From: Paraburkholderia sp. HP33-1
GTDB lineage: Bacteria > Pseudomonadota > Gammaproteobacteria > Burkholderiales > Burkholderiaceae
Length of the DNA stretch: 64,000 nt
Assembly (NCBI RefSeq): GCF_021390595.1
Contig: NZ_JAJEJR010000003.1
Location: 682,001-746,000 of the forward strand
Direction of reading: 5' to 3'
The position numbers and the translations under genes were made by a program. Under the pieces are notes generated by a model. That model searched no databases. It was not told where the DNA came from and saw only the letters and a program-made list of their open reading frames with translations. Every line of letters begins with the position of its first letter. Position 1 is the stretch's first letter. Below, in pieces: positions 17,907 through 27,103 of this stretch.

Positions 17907-18098
17907 CGGCGCAAGCAAAGACGGCCCACGACCGCAAAGTTCGATCGGAGCGGGCAACCAGGTTCAGAAGCTCGGCGTCGATGCGCTGAATGCGGCCTTC
18001 GGGAGGATGAACTGTCCCGAACCATCCGATCATCTGCAAAACCTATACTTGATGTATGCCCGTCGTGCGGGGCGTTACAGAACACATCGAACCTGTCC

Positions 18099-18482
18099 AT
18101 GATCACGCTCACCTCTTCCGAACTCGCGCTCTTACAGCACCGGCTCGGCGAGCGCCGTCGCGAGTTGCTGGCGGCGCTGCACGGCGAATACGGAGATCTC
18201 GCCGGGGCCCGACCGCCCGAAGCGCTAGGCCCCGAGTCGCATCCCGACGAGACCGCCTCGCGCAAGGCCGGCGACGAGTTGCGCGCGGCGCTCGCGCGGC
18301 ACGACCGCAACGAACTGCTGCAGATCGACGCCGCGCTGGCACGCATCGCCGCCGGCCTGTACGGCGCCTGCGTCGAGTGCGGGGACCCAATCGGCTATGA
18401 GCGGCTTGCCGCCGCGCCCTACACGGCCCGCTGCGTGTCATGCCAGACCGCGTTTGAACAACACCGCCACATCCGCCAATAG
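18099..18482 (+). CDS. DksA/TraR-type C4 zinc-finger protein
   Basis: 127 residues. An N-terminal coiled-coil-like helix (about 1-85) precedes the zinc finger CVECGDPIGYERL...CVSCQ (C-x2-C-x17-C-x2-C). The acidic tip of canonical DksA is not obvious. Proteins of this size act as DksA paralogues on RNA polymerase or as small zinc-finger regulators. Stand-alone; regulation not visible. Confidence 0.82.
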   Translation: MITLTSSELALLQHRLGERRRELLAALHGEYGDLAGARPPEALGPESHPDETASRKAGDELRAALARHDRNELLQIDAALARIAAGLYGACVECGDPIGYERLAAAPYTARCVSCQTAFEQHRHIRQ

Positions 18483-18547
18483 GATGCTCAACGGCGAAAC
18501 TCCACCGGCAGAAGCAGGCGGATCGCCGTCGGACGGCTCACGCGAAT

Positions 18548-18850
18548 TCAGGGAAAAAGGATGGCGGCGTAGTTGCGCGCGCTGTGCAGAACGTGAATGA
18601 CGTCGATGCGCGCGGGAGGCTCGCCAACGACACGGTAGAAAATCTGGTGACCGCCATAAACCCGGTGACGCACGCCTCGGTCTTCGTAGCGCGGTACGAT
18701 CGGGAATGCAAAACAGATGTCGGCCAGCCGCGTGCACTTGTCGCGCAACTCGCGCACGAAACCCAGCGCACGACGGGGGTTGTCGCGGGCCATGTAGTCG
18801 CCGATCGCCTCAAGGTCGGCCTCAGCGTCAGGAAGAATCTGGACAATCAT
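18548..18850 (-). CDS. parE: ParE/RelE-family toxin
   Basis: 100 residues beginning MIVQILPDAEADLEAIGDYMARDNP and containing RALGFVRELRDKC, RYEDRGVRHRVYGGHQIFYRV and IDVIHVLHSARNY. This is the classic ParE fold with basic C-terminal residues. The start overlaps the antitoxin stop by ATGA, as usual for co-translated toxin-antitoxin pairs. ParE toxins typically poison DNA gyrase. Confidence 0.88.
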   Translation of the reverse strand: MIVQILPDAEADLEAIGDYMARDNPRRALGFVRELRDKCTRLADICFAFPIVPRYEDRGVRHRVYGGHQIFYRVVGEPPARIDVIHVLHSARNYAAILFP

Positions 18851-19104
18851 GGCCTGGTGCTCGCCATCGCACGATACTTTGCTTCAAGCCGGTCGAACAC
18901 ATCTCCGGCGGGCTTGCCCCGTGCTGCCTCGGAATCGACAATGCCGCGCTCGATGACCGCATCCAGCGCGTTGAGTTGCATTTCGCGATCCTGAATGAGC
19001 TTCACGCCTTCGCGCAGGACCTCGCTCTGCGAGCCGTATCGCCCCGAATTAACCAGCTTCGCGACGTAGCCCTCAAGCTGTTCCCCAAGATCCGCATTGA
19101 TCAT
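18847..19104 (-). CDS. parD: ParD/CopG-type ribbon-helix-helix antitoxin
   Basis: 85 residues. MINADLGEQLEGYVAKLVNSGRYGSQSEVLREGVKLI is the ParD ribbon-helix-helix; the C-terminal half (RGKPAGDVFDRLEAKYRAM) would wrap the toxin. It lies immediately upstream of, and overlaps, the ParE gene. Autorepression is expected from the family. Confidence 0.88.
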   Translation of the reverse strand: MINADLGEQLEGYVAKLVNSGRYGSQSEVLREGVKLIQDREMQLNALDAVIERGIVDSEAARGKPAGDVFDRLEAKYRAMASTRP

Positions 19105-19200
19105 GGCCGTGCCCCGGAACGTTCATCCGCCCATACGCTCCATAAAATATTATAGGTCGATGCGCCGCAGCTGGTCTGCGCGCCGTCGATCCCCATCCTG

Positions 19201-20091
19201 TCACATCCCCCGGAACAGATGCGCATACTGTTTGCTCACCACAAGTGCGCCGCTGTGGCCGCGCAGTCTGAGCGTCATTTTCCCCAGTGCGCTCACCGAC
19301 GCGCTCTCCACCTGATCGACGTTCACCACCGTACTCCGATGCACCTGCCAGAAGCGCGCCGGGTCCAGTTGGCCGCACAACTCTCTGAGGCTCGTGCGAA
19401 TCAGCAGCTCACCGGTGCGCGTCGTGACGACGACATATTTGTCGGCAGCTTCCAGGAACAACACGTCCTCCACGGGCACCATCCGGATGTCGTTCCCACT
19501 GGAGGCTCGCAGATAACGTAGCGGCGCACTACGTTCAGTGTCGCGCGTGCGGTTCTCGACTTGCACGGCGCGCGTGATCTGCTCCAGCTGGCCGATCAGG
19601 CGCTGCAGATCCGCCTGCACCTGCGCGCCAGGCACCGCCTCCGCTGGCGGCCGCGAAAGTCGGCCCCGTAAGCGGTCGACCGCGCGCGCGAGCCGTGTGG
19701 GATCGACAGGCTTCAGGAGATAGTCGATGGCCGCCGCGTCAAACGCCTCCAGCGCGTACTCGCCGTAAGCGGTCACGAACACGATCTGCGGCGGCGCGGC
19801 GAGATTCGCACATGCGCGAGCAACGTCGAGACCCGTGGCACCCGGCATCGAGATGTCGAGAAATGCGACGTCGGGTTGCAACGCGGCGATTTGCTCGATG
19901 GCGTCGTGCCCGTTGTCGACAATCGCGGCGATGCGCAGCTCCGGCCATGCCGCCACCAGCTCCCGCCGCAGTGCGGCCGCGATCAGCGGTTCGTCCTCGG
20001 CAATCAACGCGACGGGGATGCGAGACAGCTCCGGCGCGCCGGGGGCGCCATCCTGATGCTGTGACGCGTTGCGGGGCGAGTGAGGTTTCAT
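19201..20091 (-). CDS. LytTR-family response regulator
   Basis: 296 residues. The receiver domain (about 25-145) has the acidic pair in LIAEDEPL, phosphoacceptor Asp in VAFLDISMPG, and the conserved Lys in YLLKPVD. The LytTR DNA-binding domain (about 190-296) includes IRMVPVEDVLFLEAADKYVVV and FWQVHRSTVVNV. It overlaps the upstream histidine kinase by ATGA, so the two form a LytS/LytR-type pair. Target genes are not visible. Confidence 0.9.
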   Translation of the reverse strand: MKPHSPRNASQHQDGAPGAPELSRIPVALIAEDEPLIAAALRRELVAAWPELRIAAIVDNGHDAIEQIAALQPDVAFLDISMPGATGLDVARACANLAAPPQIVFVTAYGEYALEAFDAAAIDYLLKPVDPTRLARAVDRLRGRLSRPPAEAVPGAQVQADLQRLIGQLEQITRAVQVENRTRDTERSAPLRYLRASSGNDIRMVPVEDVLFLEAADKYVVVTTRTGELLIRTSLRELCGQLDPARFWQVHRSTVVNVDQVESASVSALGKMTLRLRGHSGALVVSKQYAHLFRGM

Positions 20092-21221
20092 GGGCTGCCC
20101 GCCAGCCGATTCGGGTGATCAGCGTCAGACACTGGAAGCAGCACGCTCGCAACGATACCGCGCGGAACGTTTTCGATGAGGGTCAGCGAAGCGCGCTCGC
20201 CATAAAGCGCGGCAAGCCGGTTGCGCACGTTCGCGAGGCCGATGCCGGTGCCTTGCGTTGCCGGCGTCGCACCGAATCCGGCTCCCGTGTCGGTCACCGT
20301 CAGTTCCACTTGTTGAGAGGCGCGCCTTGCCCTAACCTCGATTCGCCCACCCGCGAGCGTCCCCTGAATGCCATGCTTGAGCGCGTTTTCGACCAGCGGT
20401 TGCAACAGCATGGGCGGCGCCGCAAGCCTCGCGCAATCGTGAGGAAGATCGACCGAATACTCGAGCCTCGGGCCGAGGCGCATCGCATGCACGGCCAGCA
20501 TCGACTCCAGCACCGCGAACTGCACGGACAAGGTCTCGCTTTCCGCTCTCGACGCTTCCAGCGTTGCTCGCAAAAACCGGTTGAGACTGCCGAGCAGTTC
20601 ACGTGCGCGGGGCGGATCGGACGCAATCAGGCTATCCAGAGTCGCGAGCGTGTTGAAGAGAAAATGTGGCTCGATCTGCGCCTGCAACGCCTGCAAACGG
20701 GCGAACAGCGCCGCTTTTTCCGCGACTTCCTTCTGCCACGCCGTGCGCGCGACTTCCTCGCTGAGGCCGGCGATCCTCGCGCGCGACCAACCATACCAGG
20801 TGACCAGCAATGTCGCGACCAACGCGATCCAGCCGGTGATGGCAAGCTGTTTGGGGGAAAACGCCTTGCTCATGTCAATGCCGAGCAGCAGGCTCGCGAG
20901 ACCCCGCCCGATCGCGGCCCCGGCGATGATGGCGATCACCGTTGCCACGGCCAGTCTCGACGCGGTGAGCGCGTTCCTCTGATGAAGGTAAAACCGCGCC
21001 GCGTGGTGCAGCAGCATAATCGACAGCCCGATCGCCTGGCTGAACACGAGGTTTTCTGCGAGGCTTCTGCCGATGCCGACTGCAGTCAGGGCGACAGCAA
21101 TCAATGCGTTCCCGATGACGACGATCACCGCCTCCCGGGCGAACCCGGCCAGCAGCTGTTTCGCCGAAATGCTCAACCTTGCGGACACCTCGGGAAACTT
21201 GATGTGGGTACCGGGAATCAT
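20088..21221 (-). CDS. LytS/AlgZ-like membrane histidine kinase
   Basis: 377 residues from ATG 21221 (ATGA overlap with the gene before it). Four hydrophobic spans (about 25-150) are followed by a His_kinase domain with LQAQIEPHFLFNTLATLDSL, where the PHFLFN His is the phosphorylation site. The ATPase has LVENALKHGI (N box) and DTGAGFG plus GTGIGLANVRNRL (G boxes). It pairs with the overlapping LytTR regulator. The sensing segment is membrane-embedded with little periplasmic loop. Confidence 0.9.
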   Translation of the reverse strand: MIPGTHIKFPEVSARLSISAKQLLAGFAREAVIVVIGNALIAVALTAVGIGRSLAENLVFSQAIGLSIMLLHHAARFYLHQRNALTASRLAVATVIAIIAGAAIGRGLASLLLGIDMSKAFSPKQLAITGWIALVATLLVTWYGWSRARIAGLSEEVARTAWQKEVAEKAALFARLQALQAQIEPHFLFNTLATLDSLIASDPPRARELLGSLNRFLRATLEASRAESETLSVQFAVLESMLAVHAMRLGPRLEYSVDLPHDCARLAAPPMLLQPLVENALKHGIQGTLAGGRIEVRARRASQQVELTVTDTGAGFGATPATQGTGIGLANVRNRLAALYGERASLTLIENVPRGIVASVLLPVSDADHPNRLAGSP

Positions 21222-21595
21222 GCGATCCAACCCGTCACGATCAGGTTCAAGATACGATGCGGCGTGGCCACAGCGGCGATGCCGGCTACAATCAGCCCGA
21301 TGAACGCCCCGCGCATGGCGAGCCGGTGAGCGCGCACGTTGCCTTGCCGGATAGCCCAGATCCCTCGTCCGACGCTTACAAACGTCAGCAATGAGAGCGC
21401 GTGCACCCAGGAAAAATGCCCTGGATCCAGTTCCCGGATGTCGAACGAACTGAGCGCCGTCGCCAACATCGTCACGGCCCACAGACGGCCGAGCCATTTG
21501 TGGCGCGCGGACCCTTGTTTCGACCCGAGCACGACTGTCCCGAGTATGACAGAAAGGGTTGCCGCTGCGATATGAACCGCAATGATCGCTGACAT
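21218..21595 (-). CDS. Small DUF2306-like membrane protein
   Basis: 125 residues from ATG 21595 (MSAIIAVHIAAATLSVILGTVVLG). Four membrane segments with KQGSARHKWLGRLW and a conserved His-rich pattern (HFSWVHALSLL, RAHRLAMRGAFIG) match the DUF2306/YozB-like family. It overlaps the histidine kinase start, suggesting a three-gene operon in which it may help sense a signal. Function unknown. Confidence 0.72.
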   Translation of the reverse strand: MSAIIAVHIAAATLSVILGTVVLGSKQGSARHKWLGRLWAVTMLATALSSFDIRELDPGHFSWVHALSLLTFVSVGRGIWAIRQGNVRAHRLAMRGAFIGLIVAGIAAVATPHRILNLIVTGWIA

Positions 21596-21806
21596 GCTGG
21601 CCCTCGTTGCAAGGAAGAGCGGACTCGATGGCTGCAGTCTGGGCCGTGGCGGGATCGGTTTCGAGGTGAAAGCGACGAACCGTGCGAATCCCGTCGCCAG
21701 TGGTGTTTCCCGTGGCGCGAGAGGATGGGCGGAAGGGCTCCGTCGAACTATTGCATCGACCGGTTGAATCTGCCCCAATTGGACTGGTGCACCGATCTTC
21801 ATTACC

Positions 21807-23375
21807 ATGAATCACGATATTGAACATGCTCTTGCCACCGCGCAAAAGTACGTCACTGCCGGGCAATTCGACGATGCCGTACTTCTGTTGCGCAATATCC
21901 TGGCGAGTGTCCCTGATCACGGTGCAGTTCTTGAAGCCCTCGGTTACATCGCCGTCAGACAGGGCGAACATGCACGGGCAGCCGAGTACCTGATACAGGC
22001 ATCTGCGCACATGCCCATGTCCGCGGAGCAACTGAATTTCGCCGCCCAGGTCTGTCAGTTGGCGCAACGTCACGATGGTGCGATCGTGCTGTTCGAGCGC
22101 TGCCTCGCCCAGTTTCCGGACCATGCCGCCGCGTTGCATGGCGCCGCCATGTCGCTGACACAGATTGGCGAACCGCAGCGCGCGCTCGACATGCTGGTGC
22201 ATCTGTGCAAAACCCACCCACGATCGGCCGAAGCGCACTACAACCGAGGAACACTGCTCGGTGCGATGGCACGCTATGACGACGAACTGGATGCCTACCG
22301 ACAGGCGATCGCGATTAACCCGCGCTTCGTGCGCGCATACGTCAATCTCGGGGTCGCGTTGCGAGATCTGCTGCGCTTCGATGAGGCCTTGCTTCAATTC
22401 AAGAAGGCGCTTTCGCTCGATTCAAACGACGCCGGCGCCCGCACCAATCGAGCTCAGACGAATTTGCTGCTCGGCGAATTTGAGCACGGCTGGCGCGAAT
22501 ACGAATGGCGTTGGCGCGATGGCACCCAAAGCCACGGGTTTCCGCAGAGCACTCAATGGACTGGCGCCCAGCCGATAAATGGCAAGACAATTTTCGTTCA
22601 CCATGAGCAGGGGTTCGGAGACACCCTGCAATTCGTGCGCTTCGTGGATCGACTCAGTGAGGCTGGTGCTCGCGTAGTGTTGCGGGTTCAGGATGCGCTA
22701 TTGCCGCTCCTCCGGAATTACCGGGGTGTGGCCGAAGTCATCGACGAGAAAGGGCAAGTCCCAGATTTTGACTATCACATCCCAACCTTGAGTCTGCCGT
22801 TTGCGCTCAAGATACGTGCCACCGATCTCGAGGTGCCTGGTCCCTATGTGCACGCAGACGGTGCGCTTGCCTCTCAATGGGATCATTTGTTTGCAGGCTC
22901 CGCTCAACGGCCGAACATTGGAATCGTGTGGTCGGGAAGCCGGACGCATTTGAACGATCGCAATCGGTCCATTTCGCTTGAGCAACTGACGCCCTTGCTG
23001 GATGCCGATGCGAATTTCTTCGCGCTGCAAAAGGATGTACGCGACAGTGATCATGCGTGCCTCGCGCAACTCGATCAACGCGGGGTGCTGCGCGATGTTT
23101 CCGCGCGGCTCACCACGTTCGCCGAGACCGCTGCGCTGATCGATCGCCTCGACCTCGTCATCAGCGTCGACACGGCTGTGGCGCATCTGGCAGGGGCGCT
23201 CGGGAAGCCCGTATGGATTGCCTTGCCGTTCATGCCGGACTGGAGATGGCAACTCGATAGGTGCGATAGTCCGTGGTATGCAACGGCGCGGCTGTTTCGA
23301 CAGGCGACGCGAGGTGACTGGACTGGCGTAATTGCTGTGCTTCGCGAAGAGATAGACGGCTGGCGAGGCGCCTGA
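21807..23375 (+). CDS. TPR - glycosyltransferase (GT9/GT41-like) protein
   Basis: 522 residues. Residues about 1-230 are tandem TPR units (for example AEAHYNRGTLLGAMARYDDELDAYRQAIAINP and RAYVNLGVALRDLLRFDEALLQFKKALSLD). The C-terminal half contains HHEQGFGDTLQFVRF, IGIVWSGSRTHLNDRNRSI and LVISVDTAVAHLAGALGKPVWIALP, the heptosyltransferase/O-GlcNAc-transferase-like nucleotide-sugar fold. Proteins of this design glycosylate proteins or are domain-only relatives. No partner genes nearby. Confidence 0.82.
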   Translation: MNHDIEHALATAQKYVTAGQFDDAVLLLRNILASVPDHGAVLEALGYIAVRQGEHARAAEYLIQASAHMPMSAEQLNFAAQVCQLAQRHDGAIVLFERCLAQFPDHAAALHGAAMSLTQIGEPQRALDMLVHLCKTHPRSAEAHYNRGTLLGAMARYDDELDAYRQAIAINPRFVRAYVNLGVALRDLLRFDEALLQFKKALSLDSNDAGARTNRAQTNLLLGEFEHGWREYEWRWRDGTQSHGFPQSTQWTGAQPINGKTIFVHHEQGFGDTLQFVRFVDRLSEAGARVVLRVQDALLPLLRNYRGVAEVIDEKGQVPDFDYHIPTLSLPFALKIRATDLEVPGPYVHADGALASQWDHLFAGSAQRPNIGIVWSGSRTHLNDRNRSISLEQLTPLLDADANFFALQKDVRDSDHACLAQLDQRGVLRDVSARLTTFAETAALIDRLDLVISVDTAVAHLAGALGKPVWIALPFMPDWRWQLDRCDSPWYATARLFRQATRGDWTGVIAVLREEIDGWRGA

Positions 23376-23526
23376 ACGGCGCCCGGCGCACAGCGAGCGC
23401 TCCTCCCATGTGCACGCTGCAGGCAACGAGAGAAAATTGACCGCCGTTACTGCGCGCACCAACTCGCGGCGTAGCTCCGCTACCCCTCACGACGTTACTA
23501 GCCCAGGATGGGCCCGCCAAGGATCG

Positions 23527-23856
23527 CTATTTCGACATGGCCGAAGAGGGGCACCCGTCGCCTCCGCCCGGTACAGCGGTCGTTGCGGCCCAACGTACTC
23601 CGTTTGTGCCGGGATGCATATGCTGGATCAGCGTTCTGACAGGCGTCGGTCCACGAGCTGGTTTGGTTGCGACATCGTTCATGCCCGCATTTACGGCTGA
23701 CTCGATCGTTCCTGAGTCTGAATAGCCAGTCAAAGCAATGATCAGTATCTGACCGATCGTTCCAGGACGTGCGCGGATCGCACATGTCGTTTCTATCCCA
23801 CTGAGGCCGGACATTTGCAGGTCCAGCATGATGACATCGCATCGTTCGCCCTCTTA
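23527..23856 (-). pseudogene. Truncated response-regulator receiver domain
   Basis: The frame encodes CDVIMLDLQMSGLSGIETT (phosphoacceptor Asp), ILIIALTGYSD and GMNDVATKP, the second half of a CheY-like domain. An in-frame TAA lies just upstream of the GERCDVI segment, and the N-terminal acidic residues are missing. No kinase or output domain is attached. Best read as a gene fragment. Confidence 0.65.
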
Positions 23857-24510
23857 GAGCTTGACTGAGTGACTCAGGGCGTGAAGCGGTCGTCTGGTAC
23901 CGACCGTCGAAAGAGTCCGCTTCAGGGTGGCTGCCGGATGCTGGAAACCTTTTCGATGGCTCCGCTTCAGGGCGGCGAGCAGCCCGTCCCTTTCCGAATC
24001 AGGTGTCGAGGCAATGTGATGTGGTGGCTGCGATTCATCCTTGCGACTCCACGGCACTGTCTTACCGCGGGCGCCTCGTCGAGCCAAGGCAGTTCGATGC
24101 CTGACGGCCGGAAACCCCATTTCCAGGTTTTGGGGCAAGATCGCCCGTCTGGGATCGAAAGCCACCGGTCTCGACATGTGCAATGGAAACCGGCTCTGGA
24201 AACGACCAAAAACCAGGCCGCAGGATTCTCCCGTTCGGGAGACAACAATCGTCAGACCTCGGTGACAGGGACCCTGATTTTCCCTCTGAACGAACAGCAG
24301 ACCGGCTGTACATCAGTTTTCGGATCACCTCGTGGCCCTTGTATGCAGAAGACGGGGGCCACGGTTCTTGCAGTATCGGGATAGTCGGTGCACGAATTGG
24401 ATAGTTCGCCAGATTTGGTTGGAATAGTCTGGGCGCAACAATCTTGAGCACGTCTTGAGCACGATCAAGGCATTCAAGAGAGCAGTCAAAAATAGACGGA
24501 GGCGGTGCGA
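23857..24510. other. Intergenic region between two gene remnants
   Basis: About 650 bases with no assignable gene. Overlapping frames on both strands give no recognised motif. Flanked on both sides by degraded genes, so it may be an eroded region. Confidence 0.35.
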
Positions 24511-25205
24511 ATGCACATGTATGAAGATGGCTTGCAGCGTTGCAATGCCAACTACACCCCGCTGACCCCGGTGGACTTCCTGGTTCGCGCATCCGAAGTC
24601 TATGGCGACAAGACTGCGGTTCTGTACGTTCAGGCGAAGCGCACCTGGCGCCAAAAGTTCGAACGATGCGTTCCACTGGCGAGCGCGCTTGCCCAACTTG
24701 ATGCGCAAGCGATTCATCACATGCTCGAGCACGGCGAGGCTCGCGTACTGGTCATCGACGCTGAGTATGCGACTCTCGCGCAGGCCGTGGCCGAAGCTCT
24801 TCCCGATCTGAAGATCATCAAGGTTCACGACACATCCGCTGTTGCTGACGATAGCGTACTGGCCACGGTTCAGAGCTATGACAACCTGATTGGTCAAGGC
24901 AGTCCGAACTTCCAAAACCTGTTTCCGGCCGATGAATGGGATGCAACTGCATTGAACTACGCGTCGGGCACGACCGGCTATTCCAAGGACGTGGTCTCCC
25001 CCCATCGTGGCGCGAATCTGACTCCGACCCCGTATCGAATGCGCGCCCCGAGGAAATCGTTGTTCAGCGCCGTTCGCTCCCGGCATCGTTCAAGGCTCCC
25101 AAGGCGGCGCACTTCCGTGAACTGCCCAAGACCTTGACAGGAAAAATTCAAAAATTTGCATTGCGCAATCGGCTGAATTCGACCTCCGCAATTGATCAGG
25201 GCTAG
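24511..25205 (+). pseudogene. Decayed AMP-dependent acyl-CoA synthetase
   Basis: GGAGG precedes ATG 24511. The frame gives YTPLTPVDFLVRASEVYGDKTAVLY, the N-terminal signature of medium-chain acyl-CoA ligases. It then skips to the P-loop-like SGTTGYSKDVV, with large internal deletions. A frame change near 25020 is followed by LPASFKAPKAAHFRELPKTLTGKIQKFALR in another frame, the C-terminal ligase motif. An intact homologue would be about 540 residues; here only about 230 codons in two frames remain. Not functional. Confidence 0.8.
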
Positions 25206-25320
25206 TCCACGTAGTCGATAGGGGAGGTACGTATGGGTGGATTGTTTTAACGAATGTATAATTGACTTAACAATCCAGTCCTGACCCCTAATAGCTCAAT
25301 ACTTCTAACTTATAGAGTCA

Positions 25321-26328
25321 ATGAAACAGATAGAGGAATTGCATCACGAGGCCAGCGACGACTGCGGCCCCTCAACTGATGCTGAGCTATTTCGGACCCG
25401 GGACATAGAGCAGGCCCGAGACTGGGGGACGCGTACACTCTGCGAAAACGAACTTCGAAATATTGATGTGCGCGGTCAACTCGATGCGCGTCTAATGTAT
25501 CGAAAGTATGGCTCAATAGGCATTGGACGAATGAGCTATGGCGGCGAAGTCAGGATCAGACCTGTTACATTCGACGACTTCTATTTGGTGCAAGTGCCAC
25601 TCAGTGGCGGTGAGCACATCACCAATGGCAACCAGTCCATCAGTTCATCACCTACGGTAGGTTCGATTCTTAATGCCGGGCAACAACATGAAATCGTTCA
25701 TACGACGGGCACGGAAAAGCTGATTCTCCGTATTGATCGCGGTTTGGTGGAGCGCCTGTGTGGGCAGCATCTCGGCAACGGTGCGCAAACCCGAGTGGAA
25801 TTCGAAACCGCGATGCCGCTCGATTCCGCAGCCGGCAGACGGTGGGCTTCCACCATGCAATGGCTCTTCGATTACCTGGACGGTACGCATTCGTCATCGC
25901 CACTGTTGACAGCGCAAGTCGAGCACATGATTGGCTCGCTGCTGCTCATCAGTCAAGCAAGCAATCATAGTCTGGCACTCAACGAAGATCGTTCTCGTTC
26001 CGTGACTCCGGCATTTATTAGGAAAGCAGAGCTTTTCATCGAGGAGAGGGCGCACGAGCCTATAACGGTGGGCGCCATTGCGGAGCACGTAGAAGTCAGT
26101 ACCAGCTCGTTATACACGGGCTTCAGAAAGTACCGGAATACATCACCCATGCATCTGCTGAAGAGCATCAGACTCAATCGGGTGCGTGAGCAGTTGTTGA
26201 AGGCAGATCCAAAAAATACAACGGTGACGGCAGTGGCGTATCAGTGGGGGTTTGCCCATCTCGGGCACTTCACCACTGACTACAAACGTTGGTTTGGCGA
26301 GACTCCTAGCGAAACACTAGCTCGCTAA
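25321..26328 (+). CDS. AraC/XylS-family activator, probable regulator of the catabolic island
   Basis: 335 residues. The N-terminal part (about 30-210) is an AraC_binding_2-type ligand domain as in XylS/OxoS. The C-terminal two-HTH domain is clear: ITVGAIAEHVEVSTSSLYTGFRKY for HTH1 and NTTVTAVAYQWGFAHLGHFTTDYKRWFGETPSETL for HTH2. It lies 0.8 kb upstream of the Rieske oxygenase in the same direction. An exact XylS-type half-site occurs in between (26962-26976). OxoS, the activator of quinoline operons in Pseudomonas putida 86, belongs to this family, supporting but not proving a similar role. Confidence 0.85.
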   Translation: MKQIEELHHEASDDCGPSTDAELFRTRDIEQARDWGTRTLCENELRNIDVRGQLDARLMYRKYGSIGIGRMSYGGEVRIRPVTFDDFYLVQVPLSGGEHITNGNQSISSSPTVGSILNAGQQHEIVHTTGTEKLILRIDRGLVERLCGQHLGNGAQTRVEFETAMPLDSAAGRRWASTMQWLFDYLDGTHSSSPLLTAQVEHMIGSLLLISQASNHSLALNEDRSRSVTPAFIRKAELFIEERAHEPITVGAIAEHVEVSTSSLYTGFRKYRNTSPMHLLKSIRLNRVREQLLKADPKNTTVTAVAYQWGFAHLGHFTTDYKRWFGETPSETLAR

Positions 26329-26339
26329 GCCGGCTAGCA

Positions 26340-26667
26340 TTGGAGGGGACAGAGGCGACCTCGCTCGTTCGGAAAGTTTTCCGAGATTTTTAAGTGGAAC
26401 GGCCGGGGCAATCAGGCTGCCGATCTGATCGCAGGCAGCGTCGCGAAGTCTGCCTCGCCGGCGTCTGATCCGCCAGGATCGAACGGGCCGCTTCCGGTTG
26501 TGCAGGTCGATGTATTCGCCGATGGAGCGCCCGGCATCGCCGACCGACTCGTACGCTTTCAGGTAGACCTCCTCGTACTTGATGCTGCGCCAGACCCGCT
26601 CGACGAACACGTTGTCGCGCCAGCTTCCGTTGCCGTCCATCGATAGCCGGATGCCTCGGTCCAGCAC
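26340..26667 (-). mobile_element. IS3-family transposase remnant (OrfB C-terminus, frameshifted)
   Basis: The reverse strand encodes LDRGIRLSMDGNGSWRDNVFVERVWRSIKYEEVYLKAY, then GRSIGEYIDLHNRKRP, the C-terminal DDE region of IS3-group OrfB. After NRKRP the frame breaks; ADQTP and FATLPAIRSAA appear in other frames. The N-terminal part and OrfA are absent. Only a dead 3' end remains, adjoining the AraC gene, where it marks a past insertion. Confidence 0.82.
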
Positions 26668-26900
26668 CGATTCGGTGAACGCGCCCCCCTGAACTGGTTA
26701 CCCTCCTTTGAACGCCGCCGAGTGGGTCCGTCGGGTTCTGTTCGTCATGTCCCCGGTCAAACCACTTATCCGCCTGTCCGATTTTGCGCGGCCACCTCTA
26801 TAGAGCGCTTCCCGCTGGTCTTCCGCCATGGGAATTACGCCACGCTCGAAACTCGAACCACTACGAACGTGATAGCTGATTAGGCTAGGTGCTAACCCAG

Positions 26901-26930
26901 ACGGGGCTCCCAGGAGCCCCGTTTTCGTTT
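26901..26930 (+). terminator. Rho-independent terminator upstream of the catabolic island
   Basis: ACGGGGCTCC and GGAGCCCCGT (26901-26910, 26913-26922) form a 9-10 bp GC-rich stem with a tiny loop, followed by TTTTCGTTT. It would stop read-through from the left and insulate the island promoter that follows. Confidence 0.8.
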
Positions 26931-26961
26931 GTAGGGATAAACCCTCGAAATGCATATTGAA

Positions 26962-26976
26962 TGCACAGATGGGATA
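26962..26976 (+). promoter_or_regulatory. XylS-type half-site TGCA-N6-GGNTA
   Basis: TGCA CAGATG GGATA matches exactly the XylS consensus half-site TGCA-N6-GGNTA. It sits 128 bases before the Rieske oxygenase start and just after the terminator. A second half-site 21 bp away, expected for the Pm promoter arrangement, is not convincingly present. Assignment as the operator of the nearby AraC/XylS protein is inference. Confidence 0.45.
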
Positions 26977-27103
26977 GGGCTCGTAGTCATTGGAGTGTTG
27001 ACTGCTCGGTCGGGTAATACGATTTGTCTCGCGGTCACTGCCTTACTTTGCGCACAAAACTACCCCCTTTACAAGGGCTAACCCCCTCTGAGGAGACATA
27101 CAA

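Noticed and set aside
20088..22397. A 769-residue frame covering the histidine kinase and extending upstream
   Set aside because: The N-terminal ~390 residues are antisense to the TPR-glycosyltransferase gene and to the DUF2306 gene region; the kinase starts at 21221.
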